NCBI GenBank assembly: GCA_934646175.1
Contig: CAKUEI010000047.1
Location: 1 to 12,623, forward strand
DNA length: 12,623 bases
Direction: 5' to 3'
Source of the DNA: an uncultured Oscillospiraceae bacterium
GTDB lineage: Bacteria; Bacillota; Clostridia; Oscillospirales; Oscillospiraceae
The translations under genes were made by a program, and so were the position numbers. The notes beneath the pieces were generated by a model that saw nothing but the letters and a program-made list of their open reading frames with translations, did no database searches and had not been told where the DNA came from. Position 1 is the first letter of the stretch, and each line of letters opens with the position of its first letter. Positions 7,543-12,623 of this stretch are shown one piece after another.

Positions 7543-7564
7543 TCCCGGGAGAATATGGTATACT
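7534..7564 (+). promoter_or_regulatory. Promoter of the malic enzyme gene
   Basis: TATACT (7559-7564) is preceded by TGG, forming an extended -10. TAGACA (7534-7539) is one base off the -35 consensus but sits at a long 19-base spacing. Transcription would start near 7571, giving a leader of about 40 bases. Confidence 0.65.
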
Positions 7565-7609
7565 GATTGCGATATTTAACCCGAAGAAGACGGAAGAAAG
7601 AGGTGCGGC

Positions 7610-8779
7610 ATGGATTACGCAAAAGAGTCGCTGAAAAAACACTATGAGTGGCACGGAAAGCTGGAGACCGTCCCCAAAATGGAGGTGAAGGACAAGGACG
7701 CCCTGTCCCTTGCCTACACCCCCGGCGTGGCGCAGCCCTGTCTGGAAATTCAGAAGGACCCGGAGAAAAGCTATGAGCTCACCGGTCGGTGGAACACCGT
7801 GGCCGTGGTGACCGACGGAACAGCGGTGCTGGGCCTGGGCAACATTGGCCCCGAGGCGGGTATGCCCGTGATGGAGGGCAAGTGCGTCCTCTTCAAAGCC
7901 TTCGGCAATGTGGACGCGGTGCCTTTGTGCCTCCGCAGCCACGATGTGGACGAGATCGTCCGCACGGTGGAGCTGCTGCAGGGCTCCTTCGGCGGGATCA
8001 ATCTGGAGGATATTTCCGCTCCCCGCTGCTTTGAAATCGAGCGGAAGCTGAAAGAGCGCTGCTCTATCCCCGTGTTCCACGACGATCAGCACGGCACCGC
8101 CGTGGTGGTGCTGGCGGCGCTGACCAATGCCCTGCGGGTGGTGGGGAAGAAGATCGAGGACGTGAAGATGGTCTCCTGCGGCGCGGGCGCGGCGGGCATA
8201 GCCATTATGAAGCTGCTCATGGCCTGCGGCCTCAGGAACGTGATTATGTGCGACAAACGCGGCGCCATCTATGAGGGCATGGAGGGCCTTACCCCCGCGC
8301 AGGAGGAAATGGCCAGGGTGACTAACCGGGAAAAGCGGAAGGGTACCCTTGCGGAGATGCTGGTGGGGGCCGATGTGTTCCTCGGGGTCAGCGCGCCGGG
8401 ACTGGTGACGCCGGAAATGGTGAAGACCATGGCGCCGGACGCCATTTTGTTCCCCATGGCAAACCCCACCCCGGAGATCATGCCGGATCTGGCCCTGCAG
8501 GCCGGGGCCGCCGTGGTGGGCACCGGGCGGAGCGATTTCCCCAACCAGATCAACAATGTGATGGCCTTCCCCGGCATTTTCCGCGGCGCGTTTGATGTGC
8601 GGGCCAGCGACATCAACGAGGAAATGAAGCTGGCGGCGGCCCGGGCACTGGCCGACCTGGTGGGCGACAAGCTGAGCCGGGACTATATCCTGCCCTACGC
8701 CTTTGACGAGCGCATCTGCCCCGCAGTGGCCGGGGCGGTGGCGGAAGCGGCCAGGGCCAGCGGTGTTGCGAGAATTTAA
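7610..8779 (+). CDS. Malic enzyme, NAD(P)-dependent, short bacterial type
   Basis: The protein has 389 residues and catalyses oxidative decarboxylation of malate to pyruvate and CO2. It is the short single-module type without a C-terminal phosphotransacetylase domain. Visible motifs are SLAYTPGVAQP (Y36, catalytic tyrosine), GKCVLFKAFG (K91, catalytic lysine), NLEDISAP and HDDQHGTA (divalent metal ligands), and a Rossmann nucleotide loop GAGAAG. The strand after it ends in CDKRG; an acid at that place fits NAD more than NADP, but this is weak evidence. Conserved NQINNVMAFPGIFRGA is also present. A ribosome site AGAGGTG stands five bases before the ATG. The gene is monocistronic, divergent from the exported protein and nadE, and ends in a strong terminator. 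It would supply pyruvate and reduced cofactor in an anaerobic fermenter. Confidence 0.96.
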   Translation: MDYAKESLKKHYEWHGKLETVPKMEVKDKDALSLAYTPGVAQPCLEIQKDPEKSYELTGRWNTVAVVTDGTAVLGLGNIGPEAGMPVMEGKCVLFKAFGNVDAVPLCLRSHDVDEIVRTVELLQGSFGGINLEDISAPRCFEIERKLKERCSIPVFHDDQHGTAVVVLAALTNALRVVGKKIEDVKMVSCGAGAAGIAIMKLLMACGLRNVIMCDKRGAIYEGMEGLTPAQEEMARVTNREKRKGTLAEMLVGADVFLGVSAPGLVTPEMVKTMAPDAILFPMANPTPEIMPDLALQAGAAVVGTGRSDFPNQINNVMAFPGIFRGAFDVRASDINEEMKLAAARALADLVGDKLSRDYILPYAFDERICPAVAGAVAEAARASGVARI

Positions 8780-8780
8780 G

Positions 8781-8847
8781 AAAAAGCAGGTATGGCGTCC
8801 CGGAAGCAAAAGGGTGCTTCCGGGACGCCCATTTTCCCCTGCTTTTT
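8781..8847 (+). terminator. Terminator of the malic enzyme gene, nested stem
   Basis: An inner perfect 15-bp stem (8794-8808 with 8815-8829) has the loop AAAGGG. Outside it, AAAAAGCAGG (8781-8790) pairs perfectly with CCTGCTTTTT (8838-8847). The outer arm ends in the U-run, giving either one long interrupted hairpin or two stages of folding. Confidence 0.9.
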
Positions 8848-8848
8848 C

Positions 8849-8876
8849 TGGACAATGCCGCGAGATTTGCTATACT
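8849..8876 (+). promoter_or_regulatory. Promoter of the UBA-like/response regulator/flavodoxin/kinase operon
   Basis: TGGACA (8849-8854) and TATACT (8871-8876) are spaced 16 bases apart, with TGC giving an extended -10. The promoter begins two bases after the U-run of the malic enzyme terminator. The start would be near 8883 and the leader about 100 bases. Confidence 0.75.
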
Positions 8877-8981
8877 GGAAGGGAAACGGGACGCTTTAAT
8901 GAAAATTTAAGATGGAGTAAAGGACGGTTTGACCCTGCCGCCTTATAATAAAGTCCGGAAAGAGAAAGGAGGGCTGTGCCC

Positions 8982-9584
8982 ATGGACGAATCCCAGCGCA
9001 TTGCGCGGCTGTGTACGCAAACCGGCATTTCAGAAGCGGCGGCACGGGCCGCCCTCCGTCAGACGGGCGACGATCTTTTAGAGGCGGCGCTCCTGCTTGA
9101 GAAAACCGGGCAGCTCCCCCCCACGGCGGGGGGAAGCTACTCCACGGCGTCCGGGAAGGCTTCTTCGGAAGGCACGGGCAGCCCCCGGATACCCGGGAAG
9201 CGGGCAGAGCGCGCGGAAACGGCGCGGGAGAAAGTGCCGGGCAGCGTGTGGGAAAAGCTGAGGGGCACAAGCTGGAAGGAGTTTTTTACGGCCTTGTTCC
9301 GAGCGCTGATCTACGGGACCTGGGAGGTCTGGTGGAATGAAAAGCGCACGGTGGCCATTCCGCTGCTGCTGCTTGTGATTTTGCTGTGCGTGCGGTTCCC
9401 GCTGGTGCCCGTGGTGCTGGCGGTGTGCCTGCTGCTGGGGTGCCGCTACCGCATTACGGGGCCAGATTTTCCGGGGAGGGACGCAGTCAACCGCTTTCTG
9501 GACGGCGCGTATGCGCTGGTCCGTGATCTGATGAACGATGCAAAGGGAAGCGGCAAGGAACAGAAGAAACGGGGGAAGCACTGA
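8982..9584 (+). CDS. UBA-like domain membrane protein (DUF4342-like)
   Basis: The protein has 200 residues. I chose the ATG at 8982 over the GTG at 8976 because AAGGAGGG ends eight bases before the ATG and only two before the GTG. Residues 5-43 form a UBA/EF-Ts-N-like three-helix domain: RIARLCTQTGISEAAARAAL, then a GDDLLEAALLL segment. A low-complexity Ser/Gly/Arg linker follows to about 90, then an amphipathic Trp-rich stretch. Two membrane segments lie near 124-137 and 139-154, and the tail is basic (KGSGKEQKKRGKH). Proteins with this layout occur next to two-component genes in clostridia and are often annotated DUF4342. Their role is not established to my knowledge. The stop overlaps the next start as TGATG, so it is translated in step with the response regulator. 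A role as membrane partner of the sensor kinase is inference. Confidence 0.8.
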   Translation: MDESQRIARLCTQTGISEAAARAALRQTGDDLLEAALLLEKTGQLPPTAGGSYSTASGKASSEGTGSPRIPGKRAERAETAREKVPGSVWEKLRGTSWKEFFTALFRALIYGTWEVWWNEKRTVAIPLLLLVILLCVRFPLVPVVLAVCLLLGCRYRITGPDFPGRDAVNRFLDGAYALVRDLMNDAKGSGKEQKKRGKH

Positions 9585-10273
9585 TGGCGGACAGGATCTT
9601 ATTGGTAGAAGACGAGGAAAAACTGGCCCGCATGGTGGAGCTGGAGCTGCGCTATGAGGGCTACGAGGTGGAGAAAGCCTTTGACGGCCCCAGCGGGCTG
9701 GAAAAGGCTTCGTCCGGGCAGTATGACCTCATTTTGCTGGATATCATGCTGCCCGGCCTTTCCGGCATGGAGGTGCTGCGCCGCCTGCGGCGGACCTCTA
9801 ACGTGCCGGTGATCATGCTGACCGCCCGGGACACGGTGATGGACAAGGTGGCCGGGCTGGACAGCGGCGCCAACGACTACATCACAAAGCCCTTCGCCAT
9901 TGAAGAGCTCTTGGCCCGCATCCGCGCGGCCCTGCGTCAGAAGGCGGAAAGCCGGAAGGCCGCCGCGGCGGTGCTGACCGCCGGGCCCCTGAGCCTGGAC
10001 CCGGGTCGGCACGAGGTGACGGTGAACGGCGAAGGGGTGGAGCTGACCCGGCGGGAATTTGACCTTCTGCATTACCTCTTACAGCACAAGGGGAAGGTGC
10101 TTTCCCGCGAGGTGCTGCTGGACGGCGTGTGGGGCTTTGACTTCGCGGGCGAGACCAACGCGGTGGACGTATACATCCGCTTTCTGCGCAGCAAGATCGA
10201 TGAGGCATACGGCATCAAGCTCATCCACACTGTGCGCGGCGTGGGCTATGTGATTCGGGAGGAGAAGGCATGA
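9584..10273 (+). CDS. Response regulator, OmpR/PhoB family
   Basis: The protein has 229 residues. The receiver domain (1-120) has the acidic pocket D10 and E11, the phospho-acceptor D53 in LLLDIMLPG, T80 in VIMLTAR and K102 in ITKPF, so it should be phosphorylatable. The C-terminal winged-helix DNA-binding domain (about 130-227) shows ELTRREFDLLHYLLQHKGKV and VDVYIRFLRSKID, ending HTVRGVGYVIR, typical of the family. It is a cytosolic transcription factor, expected to be paired with the kinase at 10784. It starts one base into the stop of the UBA-like gene and ends with an ATGA overlap into the flavodoxin-like gene. No target genes can be inferred beyond possible autoregulation. Confidence 0.97.
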   Translation: MADRILLVEDEEKLARMVELELRYEGYEVEKAFDGPSGLEKASSGQYDLILLDIMLPGLSGMEVLRRLRRTSNVPVIMLTARDTVMDKVAGLDSGANDYITKPFAIEELLARIRAALRQKAESRKAAAAVLTAGPLSLDPGRHEVTVNGEGVELTRREFDLLHYLLQHKGKVLSREVLLDGVWGFDFAGETNAVDVYIRFLRSKIDEAYGIKLIHTVRGVGYVIREEKA

Positions 10274-10743
10274 TTCTGGTCTATTGTTCGGAAACCGGGT
10301 TCACCAAGCGCTATGCGGAGCTTCTGCACCGCAAAACGGGACTTCCGCTGATGTCCCTTCCCGAAGCCCTTACCCAGCTGACGCCGGGAAGCCGCATCGC
10401 CTTTCTTGGCTGGCTGAAGGCGGGAAAAATTCAGGGACTTTCCAAGGTGCAGGGCCGGTTTGACGTGGCGCTTGTCTGTGCCGTGGGCATGTCGGCCCAC
10501 TATGACGGCGCGGCGCTGGCGGAAAAGCACGGCCTGAAAGGAACGCCCTGCTTCTACCTGCGAGGCGGATACGCCCCCGAGCGGGTGACTGGCGTTGAAC
10601 GGATGCTGATGGGCGCACTGCGCCGGATGCTGTCGGCCAAAAAGGACGAGGCCGCTGCGGAAATGCGGAAGGCCATGGACGAAGGCGCGGATTGGGTGGA
10701 CGAGGAACAGCTTGCCCCCGTCATCCGGGTGCTGAACGGCTAA
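10270..10743 (+). CDS. Flavodoxin-like domain protein
   Basis: The protein has 157 residues. It opens with MILVYCSETGFTKRYAELL, a strand followed by the S-x-T-G-x-T phosphate loop that binds FMN in flavodoxins. It is more like the short flavodoxin-domain proteins of the HemG type than classical electron-carrier flavodoxins. The alternating strands continue (GSRIAFLGWLKAGKI; RFDVALVCAVGMS), and the C-terminal third is helical and charged. No clear second flavin loop (Trp/Tyr-rich) is evident, so cofactor binding is likely but not certain. GGGAGGAG stands five bases upstream inside the regulator gene, and the ATG overlaps its stop, so it is co-translated with the regulator. The kinase gene follows 40 bases later. 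Location between regulator and kinase suggests a redox function tied to the signalling pathway, which is inference. Confidence 0.82.
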   Translation: MILVYCSETGFTKRYAELLHRKTGLPLMSLPEALTQLTPGSRIAFLGWLKAGKIQGLSKVQGRFDVALVCAVGMSAHYDGAALAEKHGLKGTPCFYLRGGYAPERVTGVERMLMGALRRMLSAKKDEAAAEMRKAMDEGADWVDEEQLAPVIRVLNG

Positions 10744-10783
10744 GCGATCAAAACAGAAGCCGCGGAAGAGAGGAGGGATCCGG

Positions 10784-12256
10784 ATGGCTGTGCAGCAGAC
10801 ACAACAAACACAACAGGCACCGGAAACGGTGCACAGCACCATCTCCATGCGGCTGAACGCCAGGCTGTTTTTGCGGCTTTTTGGGGTTTTCCTGGCGCTG
10901 GATCTGATTCTGATTTTGCTGGTGAGCTTCGGCATCACCGCGTGGGCGGACGGCTGGGCCGCCCAGATCGCCGCAGAGGTGCAGGAAAACGGCATCCCGT
11001 CGTCGGAGAGCCAGCCGTGGATGGAAGCGGGGGGCTATACGGTGACCCGCCTTTCCCGGGCGCCGGAGGGGAAGCGCTGGAGGCTGCTGGGCGGCGGGGT
11101 CTGGCCGGAGGGGGCCGGGGAAGGACTGAGAAGTGTCGCACTGGATGCCTCCCTGTTCGGGCCGGTGAAATCGGCGGTCTATACGGTGGAGCTTCCCAAC
11201 GGGGGCGAGGCGTACGCCATTTCCCTTGATATGACAAGGCCCATTGCGATCTTGGTATTCACCATGCGCCTGCTGCTGATTTTGGAAGCTGTGGGGCTGG
11301 TATTCGGCATTTTCCAGAACGCGGGGCTGGTGAAAAAAAGCATGCGGCCCCTGCAGGATCTGGCTGCGGCGGCCAACAAGCTGGGCAGCGCGGCCCAGAC
11401 CATGTCGCCGGAGGAACTGAAGAATCTGGCCGGGGCGCTGGATCAGATCAATGCCACCCATCTGGACGCCCGGGTGTCCGTTTCCGGCGGGCAGCAGGAG
11501 GTGCAGAGCCTTGCCGCGGCCATCAACGCTATGCTGGACCGCATCAATGAGGCGTATTCCGCCCAGATGCGCTTTGTGTCCGATGCCTCTCACGAGCTGC
11601 GGACCCCTATCGCAGTCATTCAGGGTTACGCCAACCTGCTGGACCGCTGGGGCAAGGACGACCCGGAGACCCGGCAGGAAGCCATCGACGCCATCCGTGC
11701 CGAGGCGGACAGCATGAAAGAACTGATCGAGCAGCTGCTGTTTCTGGCCCGGGGGGACAACGCCTCGGTGCATTTTGAGGAAAAGCGGCTGGACCTTTCC
11801 GCCCTGGCGGCCGAGGTGCTGCGGGAGGCCGACATGATCGACGAAGTGCACACCTTCCACCTGGACGCATCGGAGCCGGTGTGGGTGCTGGGGGACGAGG
11901 GCCTTCTGAAGCAGTGCCTGCGGGTGATCACGGACAACAGCCTGAAATACAGCCCGGATGGGGGCTGCATCACCCTGACAGTGGGCGGAGACGAAAAAGA
12001 GGCGCGGATCTCAGTGCAGGACGAAGGGCAGGGAATCCCGCCGGAGTCGTTGCCCTATGTGTTCGACCGATTCTACCGGACGGACGAGTCCAGGGCCCGC
12101 CAGACCGGCGGCACCGGGCTGGGCCTTTCCATCGCCAAATGGATCGCCGAGCGGCATAAGGGCCGGTTCGAGGTGGTCTCCCGCGTGGGATTAGGGACCC
12201 GGTTCACCTTGGTGTTACCCCGGCAGGAGGAAAAGACGGAGAACACCGCCTCTTGA
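10784..12256 (+). CDS. Sensor histidine kinase, membrane-bound
   Basis: The protein has 490 residues, with AGGAGGG six bases before the ATG. A Gln/Thr-rich N-terminus (QQTQQTQQ) precedes membrane helix 1 (about 31-53), an extracytoplasmic sensor region of about 95 residues, and helix 2 (about 152-178). A HAMP-like linker begins RPLQDLA at 188, but an extra stretch of roughly 25 residues (including MSPEELKNLAGAL) separates it from the usual second half (LDARVSV, then LAAAINAMLDRI). The dimerisation domain carries H270 in FVSDASHELRTPI. The ATPase domain has N385 in ITDNSLKYS, DEGQGIP, VFDRFYR and the G2 box GGTGLGLSI (442-450). All catalytic boxes are intact. It should phosphorylate the regulator at 9584. 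The ligand is unknown. It is the last gene of the operon; its stop codon lies within the -35 box of the next promoter. Confidence 0.96.
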   Translation: MAVQQTQQTQQAPETVHSTISMRLNARLFLRLFGVFLALDLILILLVSFGITAWADGWAAQIAAEVQENGIPSSESQPWMEAGGYTVTRLSRAPEGKRWRLLGGGVWPEGAGEGLRSVALDASLFGPVKSAVYTVELPNGGEAYAISLDMTRPIAILVFTMRLLLILEAVGLVFGIFQNAGLVKKSMRPLQDLAAAANKLGSAAQTMSPEELKNLAGALDQINATHLDARVSVSGGQQEVQSLAAAINAMLDRINEAYSAQMRFVSDASHELRTPIAVIQGYANLLDRWGKDDPETRQEAIDAIRAEADSMKELIEQLLFLARGDNASVHFEEKRLDLSALAAEVLREADMIDEVHTFHLDASEPVWVLGDEGLLKQCLRVITDNSLKYSPDGGCITLTVGGDEKEARISVQDEGQGIPPESLPYVFDRFYRTDESRARQTGGTGLGLSIAKWIAERHKGRFEVVSRVGLGTRFTLVLPRQEEKTENTAS

Positions 12257-12281
12257 CAAATGTCCGACAGGGGTATACACT
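12253..12281 (+). promoter_or_regulatory. Promoter of the T-box leader
   Basis: A perfect TTGACA (12253-12258) includes the TGA stop of the kinase gene. TACACT (12276-12281) follows at exactly 17 bases; TATACA at 12274-12279 is an alternative at 15 bases. Transcription would start near 12288, just before the T-box Stem I. Confidence 0.75.
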
Positions 12282-12291
12282 ACCCCTTGTT
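12269..12291 (+). terminator. Possible weak terminator of the sensor operon
   Basis: AGGGGTA (12269-12275) pairs with TACCCCT (12281-12287) around TACAC, followed by TGTTC. The stem is only 7 bp and the U-run poor. The same bases hold the -10 of the next promoter, so the fold may be incidental. Confidence 0.35.
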
Positions 12292-12486
12292 CAAAGCGCA
12301 ATGACGGAGAAGAATCCGCGTAGCGGCTCTCAGAGAGGGGTGCATTTGGTGAAAGCACCCTGTGTGACGGCGGCGGAGGTACCACTCCTGAGCGGCCCGG
12401 GATGACCGGGACGGGACCCTTCCGTTATCGGGGGACACGAGCGGCCGGGGGTTTGATGCTTCCGGCAAGCAGGGTGGAACCGTGGG
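12288..12486 (+). ncRNA. T-box leader, specifier read as ACC (threonine)
   Basis: This is a tRNA-sensing leader RNA that normally controls an aminoacyl-tRNA synthetase or amino-acid gene. The T-box itself, AGGGTGGAACCG, is at 12471-12482. Distal Stem I has the conserved CAGAGAG and GGTGAAAGC elements (12331-12359). The kink-turn strands are TGAC (12302-12305) and TGAG (12389-12392), next to the helix GGAG/CTCC (12306-12309 with 12385-12388). Above the specifier loop, TCCGC (12315-12319) pairs with GCGGA (12373-12377). In the loop, ACC at 12381-12383 is followed by A and then the lower helix, the same spacing as the glycine codon in the Bacillus glyQS leader, so a threonine gene such as thrS is expected downstream. 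UAC (Tyr), one base earlier, is the alternative. A Stem II-like hairpin lies at 12396-12410. The regulated gene is outside the window. Confidence 0.88.
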
Positions 12487-12623
12487 TTTATCGAAGCGTT
12501 TGAGCCGCCGAACAGGGGCGTTTGGACCGCAGCGAAGGCGAGAGAAGGGCCGTAAGGCCCTGACACCAGCCTGAGACAGAGGGAAAACGACCCGGCCGTG
12601 AGGCGTACGAAACGTAACACAAC
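12482..12623 (+). other. Unusual structured RNA after the T-box; possible 5' end of a group II intron
   Basis: After the T-box motif I find neither the expected CG-CCCT antiterminator partner at close range nor a terminator with a U-run. The sequence instead starts GTGGG (group II introns start GTGYG, so one mismatch). It contains a strong hairpin AGGGCC-GTAA-GGCCCT with a GNRA tetraloop (12546-12561), followed by CTGACACC and then by ACGAAACGTAACAC near the end (12607-12620). This resembles domain I of bacterial group II introns as I remember them. No 5' gene start is visible. The alternative is simply a longer, atypical expression platform. I cannot decide without the downstream sequence. 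Confidence 0.3.

Noticed and set aside
8929..8949. TTGACC and TATAAT upstream of the UBA-like gene as a promoter
   Set aside because: Only 9 bases separate them, too short for a sigma-70 promoter, and neither has another good partner. The extended -10 promoter at 8849-8876 is better.
10790..10825. CAA/CAG-rich repeat at the start of the kinase gene
   Set aside because: It is a short run of Gln and Thr codons, not a tandem repeat array; no sign of phase variation such as a homopolymer or out-of-frame unit.
1..12623. CRISPR array, insertion sequence, tRNA or rRNA genes
   Set aside because: I saw no regularly spaced repeats, no transposase motifs and no tRNA or rRNA signatures in the window. 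The only possible mobile element is the uncertain intron end after 12482.

Overview
The window reads as chromosomal core DNA from a GC-rich anaerobic Firmicute, most likely a gut Clostridium-relative of the Oscillospiraceae type. The reasons are strong AGGAGG ribosome sites, an oxygen-sensitive glycyl radical enzyme, a T-box leader, short tightly coupled operons and a clostridial style two-component operon. This placement is inference from gene content; no taxonomic marker is present.

Layout. (1) 1-105: C-terminal end of glyceraldehyde-3-phosphate dehydrogenase with its terminator. (2) 445-2871: a single glycyl radical enzyme of unresolved substrate, with its own promoter and terminator and no activase gene beside it. 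(3) 3017-3205: a 62-residue two-helix membrane protein in a locally AT-rich patch, ending in a bidirectional terminator shared with the convergent operon. (4) 7470-3254, minus strand: a four-gene operon of an exported protein with a stalk domain and a NodB-like domain lacking its metal ligands, glutamine-dependent NAD synthetase, and a pair of half-size chromate-family transporters. (5) 7610-8779: a malic enzyme, divergent from that operon. Two extended -10 promoters face away from each other around a short palindrome. (6) 8982-12256: an operon of a UBA-like membrane protein, an OmpR-type response regulator, a flavodoxin-like protein and a sensor kinase. The first three genes are joined by stop/start overlaps. 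(7) 12253-12623: a promoter whose -35 box contains the kinase stop codon, then a T-box leader whose specifier I read as ACC (threonine). The gene it controls lies beyond the window.

How the parts fit. Most genes serve central carbon and redox metabolism (GAPDH, malic enzyme, NAD synthetase, glycyl radical enzyme). The sensor operon includes a flavin-type redox protein, so redox or envelope sensing is a reasonable but unproven guess.

The points most worth following are the orphan glycyl radical enzyme, the flavodoxin inside a two-component operon, the apparently dead deacetylase domain, and the T-box leader. The sequence after the T-box motif lacks the usual antiterminator partner and U-run and may be the 5' end of an inserted group II intron.
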